Source: DASZBX01 sp035943635 (GTDB taxonomy: Bacteria; Actinomycetota; Actinomycetes; Streptomycetales; Catenulisporaceae). Taken from it: 64,000 nt of DNA. Both the position numbers and the translations under genes were made by a program. The DNA lies in assembly GCA_035943635.1 (NCBI GenBank), contig DASZBX010000031.1, forward strand, positions 23,910 to 87,909, in the 5' to 3' direction. The notes below the pieces were generated by a model. It was not told the origin of the DNA and did not search any database. It saw only the letters and a list, made by a program, of their open reading frames with translations. Of the stretch, positions 28,485 to 36,627 are shown piece by piece (within the stretch, counting starts at the first letter, position 1; every line of letters begins with the position of its first letter).

Positions 28485-30212
28485 TCAGTCGGCGCTGTCG
28501 GGGATGATCGCGACCAGGTCGACGCGTCCGGCCAGGATCGCGTCGGCCAGGTCGTCGGCGTGCGCGGCCGGGCCGCCGACCACGGTGGCCAGGACCGCGT
28601 GCCGGGTCAGCCGCTCGGCCAGGGCGAGCCGGTCGAGCAGGTCGCGGCGGATCGCGCCGGGGTCGGCCGGCCTGGGCGAGGTCGTGCCGAGGGCGCTGTC
28701 GAACCGCACGCCGTCCGCACCCGCCTCGGCCAGCAGCCGGCAGCACTCGACCAGGGCGTCGGCCCGTGCACCCCACGGGTCGTCGATCTGCACGGCCATC
28801 GTGGCGATGAGCAGGGAGTTCGGGCGCAGCGTGCGGGCCGTGGCGATTTCGTGCACGTTGTCGGACAGGGCCAGGTAGCCTTCGGCGCCGCCGGCCCGGT
28901 CCGCCTGGGCCTCGCGGACCAGGCCGGGCGCGATGCCGGCGAAGGCGTGGTCCACGAGCCGGTTCCGGCTGCGCACCGCGGTGGTGCGGTAGGGGCGGGC
29001 GAGCGTCCAGCCGACTGGGTCCTTGAGCGCGGCCGCGGGCGGCTGCTCCCCGGCGAACGCGGCCAGTCCCTCGGCCAGCAGGTGCGGATCGTCCTCGGCC
29101 AGGCGCCGGGCGGAGACGACGCCGCCGCGGCTGAGGTAGCCGAGCAGCAGCTGCGCGGGCGGCAGGGCGACCCGGTGACGCAGCGAGTCCCACCAGCGCT
29201 GACTGCGGATCGCCGTGTCCTGCAGGGCCTCCACCGGCGGGCGCCGGGCCGCTTCGTAGGCGGCCAGGGCGGTGGACAGGTCCTCGGCGGCCGGGTCGGC
29301 CAGGGCGTTGGCCAGGGCGATCGCGTCCTCCATGGCCATCTTGGTGCCCGAGCCGACCGAGTAGTGCGCGGTGTGGGCGCTGTCGCCGATGAGCACGACG
29401 TTGCCGTGGTGCCAGCGCGGGATCGACACGACCCGGAAGTGCATCCAGCGGGACCGGTTGGCCAGCAGTTTCGCGCCGCCGAGGACCGGGTCGAAGGCTT
29501 TTTGCAGGTAGCCGAGGCTGTACTCGTCGGATTCGGCGGCCGGGGTGGCGATGGTGGACACCTCCATGCCGGCCCGGCGCCAGGTCTCGACATCGGCCTC
29601 GACGCCGAGGGTGCTGCGGTCCTGGGCGTAGGGGTAGCCGTGGATGGTGAACATGCCGTGCTCGGTGAACACCGGCGCGAACAGGTTCGAGCTGATCCGC
29701 ACGTCGCAGCCGAGCCACAGGAACACGCCGCGGCCGGGCTCGATGGTGCCGCCGAACTCCTCGCGCAGCGCGGTCCGGATCCGGCTGCCGGCGCCGTCCG
29801 CGGCGACCACCAGGTCCGCCCCGGCCACGTCGGCCAGCTCGCGTTCCCGGCCGACCTCCACCTGCACCCCGGCGGCCAGGGCCTCGTCCAGCAGGACGGC
29901 CAGCAGCCGGGAGCGGGCCACGCCGATCGCGCCGCCGGTCCCGGCCGCCCGGGCCGAGGCCGGGCCGACCCGGAACTCCTGAGCCGGCATGTCCACCCCG
30001 GCGGCGAGCAGCCGGTCGAAGGTGCGCCGGTCGGCCTCGGCCACCGCGCGCAGGGTGCGGGCGGTGAACGCGACGCCGAAGCCGAAGGTCTCGTCCGGCA
30101 CGGTGCGTTCGCTGACCCGGACGTGTGCCCGGGGCAGCCGGTCCTTGATCAGCCGGGCGGCGAACAGCCCGGCCGGGCCGCCGCCGACCACCTCGATGTT
30201 TCGCAGTTCCAC
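28485..30212 (-). CDS. FAD monooxygenase, salicylyl-/anthraniloyl-CoA hydroxylase type
   Basis: Product of about 576 aa. FAD-binding G-G-G-P-A-G-L lies within the first 16 residues, and the second flavin motif is G-D-S-A-H-T-A-H-Y-S-V-G-S-G-T-K, the variant seen in CoA-thioester hydroxylases of the SdgC / anthraniloyl-CoA monooxygenase group. The last 120 residues look like the remains of a TIM-barrel (old yellow enzyme-like) domain (A-D-G-V-R-F-D-S-A-L-G, then V-D-L-V-A-I-I-P) that is full length in anthraniloyl-CoA enzymes. The start is uncertain: GTG 30212 sits just before the first beta strand, GTG 30242 adds ten residues, and neither has a good ribosome site. Divergent from the VOC gene; probably an operon with the ligase. 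Confidence 0.8.
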   Translation of the reverse strand: MELRNIEVVGGGPAGLFAARLIKDRLPRAHVRVSERTVPDETFGFGVAFTARTLRAVAEADRRTFDRLLAAGVDMPAQEFRVGPASARAAGTGGAIGVARSRLLAVLLDEALAAGVQVEVGRERELADVAGADLVVAADGAGSRIRTALREEFGGTIEPGRGVFLWLGCDVRISSNLFAPVFTEHGMFTIHGYPYAQDRSTLGVEADVETWRRAGMEVSTIATPAAESDEYSLGYLQKAFDPVLGGAKLLANRSRWMHFRVVSIPRWHHGNVVLIGDSAHTAHYSVGSGTKMAMEDAIALANALADPAAEDLSTALAAYEAARRPPVEALQDTAIRSQRWWDSLRHRVALPPAQLLLGYLSRGGVVSARRLAEDDPHLLAEGLAAFAGEQPPAAALKDPVGWTLARPYRTTAVRSRNRLVDHAFAGIAPGLVREAQADRAGGAEGYLALSDNVHEIATARTLRPNSLLIATMAVQIDDPWGARADALVECCRLLAEAGADGVRFDSALGTTSPRPADPGAIRRDLLDRLALAERLTRHAVLATVVGGPAAHADDLADAILAGRVDLVAIIPDSAD

Positions 30213-30324
30213 TCCCGCAGCATGACACAGACTCGACGCCACTGTCAGCTTTTCGACGCACTAGTTGCCAAACTCGGGCCGGCCGCAGTACGTTCGACGG
30301 ACCAGACTCGGCAGGAGGGACCCG

Positions 30325-31005
30325 ATGGTGAACGACAACAGGATCCGCGGGATCGACCACATGGCATTCCCGACCTTCGACCCGGTCGGCACGATCCGCT
30401 TCTACCGGGACGTGCTCGGCTGCCCGCTGGTGGAGACCATGCAGGTCAAGGGCTGGGGGCCGGAGTACCAGACCGACTTCGTGCACTTCTTCTTCGACAT
30501 CGGCAACGAGGACCGGCTGGCGTTCTTCTACTACTTCGGCCAGCCGGAGTACCGCGACGACCGGCTGCCCCCGCTGCTCGACCTCGGCCGGCACGTCGCG
30601 CTGCACGTCGACACGCTCGAAGACCTGGCCGAGTACGAGCGCCGGCTGAAGCAGGGCGGGGTCGAGATCGAGATGAAGGTCATGCACGAGACCGTCGAGT
30701 CGGTGTACGTGCGCGACCCGAACCACCTGCTGATCGAGATCGCCCGCCCGCTGCGCGAGCTGACCGAGACCGACGCGGTGGACGCCGAGATCACCGTGCA
30801 GGCGCTGCTCGACGTGCTCGGCGACGAAGACGGGCCCGGCGCCCACGGCGAACCGAGCCTGGCCGCGCTCTGGGCCAGGAAGGCGCAGCTCATCGACGCA
30901 CGGTTCGCTCCGGCGGGCGATCCGGCTGCGGGCGCTGCGCTCACACCCGCCGCGACCACGACCGCCGCCTCCGGGCCTGCCGCGACCACGACCGAAGCGC
31001 TCTGA
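30325..31005 (+). CDS. VOC (glyoxalase/extradiol dioxygenase-like) protein
   Basis: Product of 226 aa from ATG 30325 after AGGAGGG. Two beta-alpha-beta-beta-beta modules of the vicinal oxygen chelate fold, with candidate metal ligands in I-D-H-M-A-F (H12), H-V-A-L-H-V-D and L-L-I-E-I-A. The C-terminal 55 residues are an Ala/Thr/Pro-rich extension. VOC enzymes include ring-cleaving dioxygenases, glyoxalases and epimerases. Beside an aryl ligase and hydroxylase, ring cleavage or isomerisation of the product is plausible, but the substrate cannot be read. First gene of a plus-strand operon running to the TetR gene. Confidence 0.78.
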   Translation: MVNDNRIRGIDHMAFPTFDPVGTIRFYRDVLGCPLVETMQVKGWGPEYQTDFVHFFFDIGNEDRLAFFYYFGQPEYRDDRLPPLLDLGRHVALHVDTLEDLAEYERRLKQGGVEIEMKVMHETVESVYVRDPNHLLIEIARPLRELTETDAVDAEITVQALLDVLGDEDGPGAHGEPSLAALWARKAQLIDARFAPAGDPAAGAALTPAATTTAASGPAATTTEAL

Positions 31006-31022
31006 CGGAAAGGCCCGAGACG

Positions 31023-31334
31023 ATGCCCAAGCTCTATTTCCTCGACGTCGCGGAGTTCGCCGGCGTCGCCGCCGTGGCCGCCGCCCAGCCGGGCGTGCGG
31101 GCCGAACAGGTCGGCGGGTACCTCGTGGTCAGCGCGGACGGGCCGGTGGTGGTCGACCGGCGGACCGCCGGGGTGCGCCAGGCGGTCTGGTACAGCTCGC
31201 TGGCCGGGCTCAGCGGCGGCCGGGTGACCCAGTTCGACAAGGACGCCCTGCGGGTCGAGCCGGTGGGCGCGGCCGGTTCCGCCGACCCGACCGCGGGCGC
31301 AACAGCCGCCGGGGCCGCGGACGTGACCCGATGA
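31023..31334 (+). CDS. Small conserved protein in aromatic cluster
   Basis: Product of 103 aa from ATG 31023, 17 bp after the VOC gene and overlapping the next start by 4 bp (ATGA). The compact domain (Y-F-L-D-V-A-E-F-A-G-V, G-P-V-V-V-D-R-R-T-A-G-V-R-Q-A-V-W-Y-S-S-L-A-G-L, Q-F-D-K-D-A-L-R-V) ends in an Ala/Thr tail. No family recognised. The tight coupling suggests it works with its neighbours, for example as a small subunit or chaperone of an enzyme in the cluster. Confidence 0.7.
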   Translation: MPKLYFLDVAEFAGVAAVAAAQPGVRAEQVGGYLVVSADGPVVVDRRTAGVRQAVWYSSLAGLSGGRVTQFDKDALRVEPVGAAGSADPTAGATAAGAADVTR

Positions 31335-32620
31335 GCACGACGACTTCCACGAGCGCTGCGACCCTGACCAGCCCCACGGCGCCCATCGGCCCAGCGCCGA
31401 CCGAGCGCCTCGGCGGCCACCGCCACCCCGAGGCCGCGCCGATCCCCGCGGACACCCGGATCAGCCTGCACGCCGCGCAGACTCTGGACGGCGCCTCGGT
31501 CAAGGGCACCCTGTTCCATCCGCCCGGCGCCACGACCTGCGTGACCATCGTGCACCCGCGACTGGACATGAGCCACCACCCGATCATCGGGCTGCTGCTG
31601 CGCGCCGGGGTCGCGGTATGGAGCCAGGGCATGCGGGCCGTGGGCACCGACCTGACCCTCGTGCACGAACAAGCCCTGCTCGACCTGGCCGCCGGATACG
31701 CGATCGCGCGCGAACGCTACGAACGGTTGGTCGCCCTCGGCCACTCCGGCGGCGGCACGCTCAACGCCTTCTACCTCTGGCAGGCCACCGCCGCCCCGGC
31801 CGACCGGATCGCCCGCACCCCGGCCGGGCGCCCGACCCGCCTGGCCGAGGCCGTCCTGCCGGTGCCCGACGCGGTCGCCTTCCTCGCCGCGCACCCCGGC
31901 CAGGGCGAGGTGATGCTCCACGGCATCGACCCGAGCGTCACCGACGAGGGCGACCCGCTGGCCGCCGATCCCGAGCTCGACATGTACGACCCCGAGAACG
32001 GCTTTTGCGAACCGCCCGGCGTCACGGCGTACACCGAGGACTTCCTCGCCCGCTACCGCCAGGCCCAGCGTGAGCGGATCGAACGGATCGACGCCCGGGC
32101 CCGGGAGCTGGTCCAACGGCGCGAGCAGGCCCGGGAACGGTTCGCGGCCTCCGGCGACCTCGCCGACCGGCGCGCGTCGATCGCGCCGGACCTGCTGACC
32201 GTGTACCGCACCGAGGCCGACCCGCGCTACGTCGACCTGTCCCTGGACCCGAACGAGCGCCCGTACGGCTCGCTGCACGGCGCCCGCCCGAACCTGATCA
32301 ACTACGGGCTCGTCGGCTTCGGCCGGATCTGCACCCCGGACGCGTGGCTGTCGACCTGGTCGGGCCCGGCCACGAACGCGTCGTTCGCCAAGGCGGCCCC
32401 GCACGTGACGATCCCGACGCTCTACCTGCAGTTCTCCGGTGACCAGACCCTGCTGCCGGCCGGCGCCGACCACCTCTACGGCCTGCTCGGCGCCGCGGAC
32501 AAACAACGCGCGACCCTGCCCGGGCTGCACTTCGGCGCGCCGCTGGCCCCGGGCGGGCGCCCCGGCATCGCCGCCGCGGCCGACCACGTGCTCGAATGGC
32601 TCTCCCAGCAGGGATGCTGA
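31331..32620 (+). CDS. Alpha/beta hydrolase of the aromatic cluster
   Basis: Product of 429 aa from ATG 31331. Nucleophile elbow G-H-S-G-G-G (137-142, Ser139); the candidate acid is in F-S-G-D-Q-T-L-L and the candidate His in G-L-H-F-G-A near the C-terminus. Between the elbow and the last strands lies a large, charged, helical lid of about 150 residues (E-R-I-E-R-I-D-A-R-A-R-E-L-V-Q-R-R), longer than usual. It could hydrolyse a ring-cleavage product or a thioester. Coupled to the small protein upstream and followed after 15 bp by the TetR gene. Confidence 0.82.
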   Translation: MSTTTSTSAATLTSPTAPIGPAPTERLGGHRHPEAAPIPADTRISLHAAQTLDGASVKGTLFHPPGATTCVTIVHPRLDMSHHPIIGLLLRAGVAVWSQGMRAVGTDLTLVHEQALLDLAAGYAIARERYERLVALGHSGGGTLNAFYLWQATAAPADRIARTPAGRPTRLAEAVLPVPDAVAFLAAHPGQGEVMLHGIDPSVTDEGDPLAADPELDMYDPENGFCEPPGVTAYTEDFLARYRQAQRERIERIDARARELVQRREQARERFAASGDLADRRASIAPDLLTVYRTEADPRYVDLSLDPNERPYGSLHGARPNLINYGLVGFGRICTPDAWLSTWSGPATNASFAKAAPHVTIPTLYLQFSGDQTLLPAGADHLYGLLGAADKQRATLPGLHFGAPLAPGGRPGIAAAADHVLEWLSQQGC

Positions 32621-32635
32621 CGTAGGATTGCGACC

Positions 32636-33397
32636 ATGAATCCGCCGTCTCCCGCCGAGTCGACGTCCCCCGATCCGGGTCCGGCGGCCCCCGCCGCGAC
32701 CGAGGCCCGGGCCCGGCGCGGCGGCAAGGCCCGGCGGGAGCTGGTGACCGGCGAGATCCTGCAGAACGCGACCCGCCTGTTCGCCGAGCGCGGATACGAC
32801 GGCACCTCGCTCCAGGACGTGGCCGAAGCGGTCGGGCTGACCCGGCCGAGCCTGTACAACTACGTCAACAGCAAGGAAGACCTGCTCGCGGCCCTGGTCG
32901 CGGACGTGAGCGAGAACGACGCGCAGACCCTGCACACCCTGAACCTGCGCCGCGACATCGGCCCGCGGGAGAAGCTGTACGCGATGGTGCAGCTGTTCGT
33001 CCGCCAGCGCGCCGCGGCCCCGGAACGCTTCCGGGTGCTCGAACGCGAGGAGTCCTCGCTGCCCGAACCGACCGCGCAGGCGCACCAGCAGGCCAAGCGC
33101 GCCGTCCTGGCCGACATGCGCGCGACGATCGCCGCGGGGATGGCGGCCGGGGACTTCAAACCCTGCGACGAACGCGTCGCGGCCCTGTCCGTGATCGGCA
33201 TGTGCAACTGGGTGGCCTGGTGGTACCACCCCGGCGGCGACCTGTCGGCCGAGTCGATCGCCGACCAGATGGCCCGCAACGCCGTGGACATGCTGGTGCA
33301 CCGGGACAACGACGAGTCGCTGCCCGGGCCGATGGGCGCGCTCAAGTCGATCCGGCAGAGCGTGGAGTACCTGGAACGGGCGATCGGGCGCGAGTGA
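32636..33397 (+). CDS. TetR-family regulator
   Basis: Product of 253 aa. After a Pro/Ala-rich tail of about 30 residues comes the TetR helix-turn-helix (about 33-80: I-L-Q-N-A-T-R-L-F-A-E-R-G-Y-D-G-T-S-L, then G-L-T-R-P-S-L-Y-N-Y-V-N-S-K-E-D-L-L). The helical effector domain resembles the AcrR/KstR-type TetR_C. Its position at the end of the aromatic operon makes it the probable local regulator, responding to an acyl- or aryl-CoA. No clear palindrome was found at its own start. Confidence 0.88.
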   Translation: MNPPSPAESTSPDPGPAAPAATEARARRGGKARRELVTGEILQNATRLFAERGYDGTSLQDVAEAVGLTRPSLYNYVNSKEDLLAALVADVSENDAQTLHTLNLRRDIGPREKLYAMVQLFVRQRAAAPERFRVLEREESSLPEPTAQAHQQAKRAVLADMRATIAAGMAAGDFKPCDERVAALSVIGMCNWVAWWYHPGGDLSAESIADQMARNAVDMLVHRDNDESLPGPMGALKSIRQSVEYLERAIGRE

Positions 33398-33474
33398 CAG
33401 CCCGCGGGCCGGACCGGAAAAGCTGATCGATAGGATCGGTCCCGCAGCAGCCACTCAAGCATGGGACGTCGCCG

Positions 33475-34578
33475 ATGCCACCGATCGAGCCGGTCACGGC
33501 GCCTGGGACCGGACCAGAATCCGACCCCGAACTCCCACCCGCACCCGCATCCGACCCCGAATCCGAGCCCACGGCCGGGGACCCGGGCAAGGCCAAGCCC
33601 CGGCGCCGCGGCCGACGGCTGCTCAAGCAGTGCGCGGTGGCGTTCGGGTTCATGATCGTCGCGGTCACCGCGTTCAGCTTCGTCTACAACCTCACCACCC
33701 AGGGCACGGTCCCGCCGCCGCCCGGCCTGACCTACGTCCAGACCGGCGACATCAGAACCCGCTACCGCGAATGGGGAACCATCGGGTCCCCGATCCTGCT
33801 GCTGCACGGCTTCATCGAGTCCGCCGACTCCTGGGAGCCGACCGCCGAACTGCTCGCCCGCGACCACCGGGTCTACGCGGTCGACCTGGACGGCTACGGC
33901 TACTCGCAGCGGGTCGCGCCGTACACCACCGCGCATGTGACCACGCAGGTCCTGGACTTCATCAACGCCATGCACCTCGTGCGCCCGGTCGTGGTCGGCC
34001 ACTCCAGCGGGGCGGCGGTCGCCGGGGCGGTGGCGCTGGCCGCGCCGGACGAGATCGGCGGGGTGCTGTTCCTGGACGGCGACGGCCTGCCGCTGAGCGG
34101 CACCGCGAACGGCGGCCGGGACTCCAGCACCTTCGACCTGCCCATCCCGCAGCCTTATCGCACGACCCTGCTGCGTCTGGTGGTGCGCTCGGACACGGTG
34201 TTCCGGCTGGTCTACGCCGAGGCCTGCGGCCCGCAGTGCCCGACCCTGTCCGCGGCCGGGATCGAGCAGTGGCGCCGGCCGTTCCAGGTCCCCGGCGCCG
34301 AGGCCGCCGCGCTCCAGGTGCTGACCGCCGGGATCCCGTCCCTGCCGGTCAGTTCGCTAGTGGACATCGCCAGGCTGCCGATGCCGAAATCCGTGGTGTA
34401 CGGCGCGCAGGACCCCGAGTACGAGCCCGGTTCGGCGCAGCAGACCGCCGCCCGGATCGGCGCGCCCGCCCCGACCCTGATCCCCGGCGCCCGGCACCTG
34501 ACCATGGTCAGCAGCCCGGCCGCCGTGGCCGCCGCGGTCGAGAGCCTCGCGACCCGGGCTGCCGGGAACGGCGCGTGA
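33475..34578 (+). CDS. Membrane-anchored alpha/beta hydrolase
   Basis: Product of 367 aa. A Pro/Glu/Asp-rich cytoplasmic tail (1-40) and a basic patch (P-R-R-R-G-R-R) precede one membrane helix at about 50-68, after which the hydrolase domain should lie outside. H-G-F-I-E-S forms the oxyanion region and the nucleophile elbow is G-H-S-S-G-A (Ser177). The C-terminal G-A-R-H-L-T-M-V carries the catalytic His. It resembles bacterial haloperoxidase/epoxide-hydrolase-like alpha/beta hydrolases. Substrate unknown; it lies 43 bp before the DprE2-like gene on the same strand. Confidence 0.8.
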   Translation: MPPIEPVTAPGTGPESDPELPPAPASDPESEPTAGDPGKAKPRRRGRRLLKQCAVAFGFMIVAVTAFSFVYNLTTQGTVPPPPGLTYVQTGDIRTRYREWGTIGSPILLLHGFIESADSWEPTAELLARDHRVYAVDLDGYGYSQRVAPYTTAHVTTQVLDFINAMHLVRPVVVGHSSGAAVAGAVALAAPDEIGGVLFLDGDGLPLSGTANGGRDSSTFDLPIPQPYRTTLLRLVVRSDTVFRLVYAEACGPQCPTLSAAGIEQWRRPFQVPGAEAAALQVLTAGIPSLPVSSLVDIARLPMPKSVVYGAQDPEYEPGSAQQTAARIGAPAPTLIPGARHLTMVSSPAAVAAAVESLATRAAGNGA

Positions 34579-34621
34579 GCAGTGGGCCGAGGAACGCGGC
34601 GGTTGATGGCAAGATGAGCGG

Positions 34622-35383
34622 ATGGCATTGACGACGCGAGGAATTTCAGACGGAGCCGTCCTGCTGCTCGGCGGCCGCAGCGAGATCGGCCTGGAGGTCG
34701 CGCAGCGGCTCGCGGCCGGCCGGGCCGTGGTCCTGGCCGCCCGGCGCAGCGGCGACCTGGCCGGGGAGGCGGCCAGGCTCACGGCCGCCGGGGCCCGGGC
34801 CGTGCACCCGGTCGAGTTCGACGCCGCCGACACCGCCGCGCACCAGCCGATGGTCGACAAGCTGATCGCCGAGCACGGGCCGATCGGGGTGGCCGTGCTG
34901 GCCTTCGGCATGCTGGGCGACCAGGCCCGGGCCGAGCAGGATCCCGCCCACGCGGTCGAGGTCGTGCACACCGACTACGTCGCGCAGATCAGCGTCCTGA
35001 CCACCCTGGCGAACGCGCTCAGGGCTCAGGGCAGCGGCCAGATCGTCGTGTTCAGCTCGATCGCGGGCAACCGGGTGCGCCGGGCCAACTACGTCTACGG
35101 CTCGGCCAAGGCCGGGCTGGACGGCTTCGCCAACGGCCTGGCCGACGCGCTGCACGGCACCGGTGTGCACCTGCTACTCGTGCGGCCCGGCTTCGTCATC
35201 GGCCGGATGACCGAGGGCATGGCGCCCGCGCCCTTCTCCAGCACGCCCGGCCAGGTGGCCGACGCCGTCGCCAAGGGATTGCGGTCGCGCGCCCGGACGA
35301 TCTGGGTGCCGCGGATCCTGGGACCCGTGGCCTTCGCCATGCGGCTGCTGCCGCAGAGCGTCTGGCGGCGGATGCCCCGGTAA
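34622..35383 (+). CDS. dprE2: DprE2-like 2-keto-ribose reductase (SDR)
   Basis: Product of 253 aa, the length of mycobacterial DprE2 (254 aa). Cofactor motif L-L-L-G-G-R-S-E-I-G-L (14-24), then A-F-G-M-L-G-D (94-100), catalytic S-S (145-146), R-V-R-R-A-N-Y-V-Y-G-S-A-K-A-G-L-D-G-F (Y159, K163) and V-R-P-G-F-V; these blocks match DprE2 closely. DprE2 reduces decaprenyl-phospho-2-keto-ribose to decaprenyl-phospho-arabinose, the arabinose donor of cell-wall polymers. No DprE1 is in the window, so the partner must be elsewhere or the substrate differs. Confidence 0.78.
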   Translation: MALTTRGISDGAVLLLGGRSEIGLEVAQRLAAGRAVVLAARRSGDLAGEAARLTAAGARAVHPVEFDAADTAAHQPMVDKLIAEHGPIGVAVLAFGMLGDQARAEQDPAHAVEVVHTDYVAQISVLTTLANALRAQGSGQIVVFSSIAGNRVRRANYVYGSAKAGLDGFANGLADALHGTGVHLLLVRPGFVIGRMTEGMAPAPFSSTPGQVADAVAKGLRSRARTIWVPRILGPVAFAMRLLPQSVWRRMPR

Positions 35384-35418
35384 CCCGGGTCGGATTCCCA
35401 ACCCGGGCAAGGGAATCC
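35384..35418. terminator. Interleaved inverted repeats at a convergent gene junction
   Basis: Two perfect stems overlap in pseudoknot order: CCCGGGT (35384-35390) with ACCCGGG (35401-35407), and GGATTCCC (35392-35399) with GGGAATCC (35411-35418). They start at the dprE2-like stop codon and end 4 bp before the stop of the minus-strand dehydratase, so a bidirectional terminator is likely. Confidence 0.65.
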
Positions 35419-35421
35419 CGC

Positions 35422-36627
35422 TCAGGGACGCGCGGGCGAGCCGTCCGGGGTGCGGGCGACGGTCCAGGAGTGGAACGTGTCGTCGCAGGGGTACTTCGCG
35501 GCCAGTTCCTCGTCGATGTCCACGCCGATCCCGGGCCGGTCGCCCGGGTACAGGTAGCCCTGGTTCTCCCGCGGGCAGCCGTCGAAGACCTCGTAGACCG
35601 GTTCGGTGAAGCCGGACCACTCGTGGATGCCGAAGTTGTGGCTGGCCAGTTCCAGGTGCAGGCCGGCCGCGTGCCCGACCGGGGAGGTGTCGCGCGGGCC
35701 GTGCCAGGCCGTGCGCACGCCGAAGGTCTCGGCCAGCACGGCGAGCTTGCGGGCCGGGGTCAGGCCGCCGATCTGGCTCAGGTGCACCCGGATGAAGTCG
35801 ATCAGCCGGGCCGAGACCAGCGGCACCCACTCGTGCGGGTTGTTGAACAACTCCCCCATCGCGATCGGCGTGCTGGACTGGGCGCGCAGGCGCTCGAGCC
35901 AGCCGGACTGCTCCGGCGGCAGCGGGTCCTCCAGGTAGAACAGGCCGAACTCCTGCAACCGCCGGGCCAGGTTCACCACGTCGCCGGGGGCGAGCCGTTC
36001 GTGCACGTCGTGGATGAACTCCACCTCGTAGCCGAGCTCGGAGCGCAGGTGCGCGAACATCTCCGGGACGGAGCGGGCGTACCGGGCCGGGTCGAAGTAC
36101 GCGCCCGGCTGCGCGCCCTCGGGGGCGGCCGGCAGCGGGCCGTGGCCGCCGTAGCCGCCCATCTGGCAGCGCACGTGCCGCACGCCCTCGGCCATCCAGG
36201 CGCGCACGTTGTCGGCCACCTCGGCCGGGTCGCGCCCGTCGGCGTGCCGGTAGATCGCGGCCGCCTCGCGCACCTTGCCGCCGAGCAGCTGGTACAGGGG
36301 CAGGTTGGCCAGTTTGCCCTTGATGTCCCACAGGGCCATGTCCACGCCGGAGATGGCGTTGTTGAACTCCGGGCCGTTGCGCCAGTACCCGGTGACCATC
36401 ATGGTCTGCCAGAGGTCTTCGATCCGCTGCACGTCCTTGCCGAGCAGGAACGGCTCCAGGTAGTCGGCCACGATCGTGCGCACTGCGAACGGGCGCTGGG
36501 TGAAGGTGGCGCAGCCGACGCCGTACAGGCCGGGCTCGGTCGTCTCGATCTTCACCACGACCAGCCGGTTGACACCGTCGGGCATGGTCAGGATCGGGCG
36601 CACCGCGCGGATGGTGACCGGTGACAT
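35422..36627 (-). CDS. ManD/RspA-type sugar-acid dehydratase (enolase superfamily)
   Basis: Product of 401 aa from ATG 36627 (AGGAGAA upstream). N-terminal capping domain, then a TIM barrel with the enolase-superfamily pattern: D-I-K-G-K-L-A-N-L-P-L-Y-Q-L-L-G-G, F-I-H-D-V-H-E, Y-L-E-D-P-L-P-P-E, and R-V-H-L-S-Q-I-G-G-L-T-P-A-R-K followed by W-H-G-P-R-D-T-S-P-V-G-H-A, the ManD/RspA hallmark. Members dehydrate D-mannonate or D-gluconate, some with very low activity. The ATG overlaps the stop of the epimerase gene by one base, so the two form an operon for a sugar or sugar acid. Confidence 0.87.
   Translation of the reverse strand: MSPVTIRAVRPILTMPDGVNRLVVVKIETTEPGLYGVGCATFTQRPFAVRTIVADYLEPFLLGKDVQRIEDLWQTMMVTGYWRNGPEFNNAISGVDMALWDIKGKLANLPLYQLLGGKVREAAAIYRHADGRDPAEVADNVRAWMAEGVRHVRCQMGGYGGHGPLPAAPEGAQPGAYFDPARYARSVPEMFAHLRSELGYEVEFIHDVHERLAPGDVVNLARRLQEFGLFYLEDPLPPEQSGWLERLRAQSSTPIAMGELFNNPHEWVPLVSARLIDFIRVHLSQIGGLTPARKLAVLAETFGVRTAWHGPRDTSPVGHAAGLHLELASHNFGIHEWSGFTEPVYEVFDGCPRENQGYLYPGDRPGIGVDIDEELAAKYPCDDTFHSWTVARTPDGSPARP

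Noticed and set aside
26758..28878. Long plus-strand open frame over the aryl ligase
   Set aside because: Antisense to an enzyme with all ANL motifs; translation is Gly/Arg/Val-rich without a fold.
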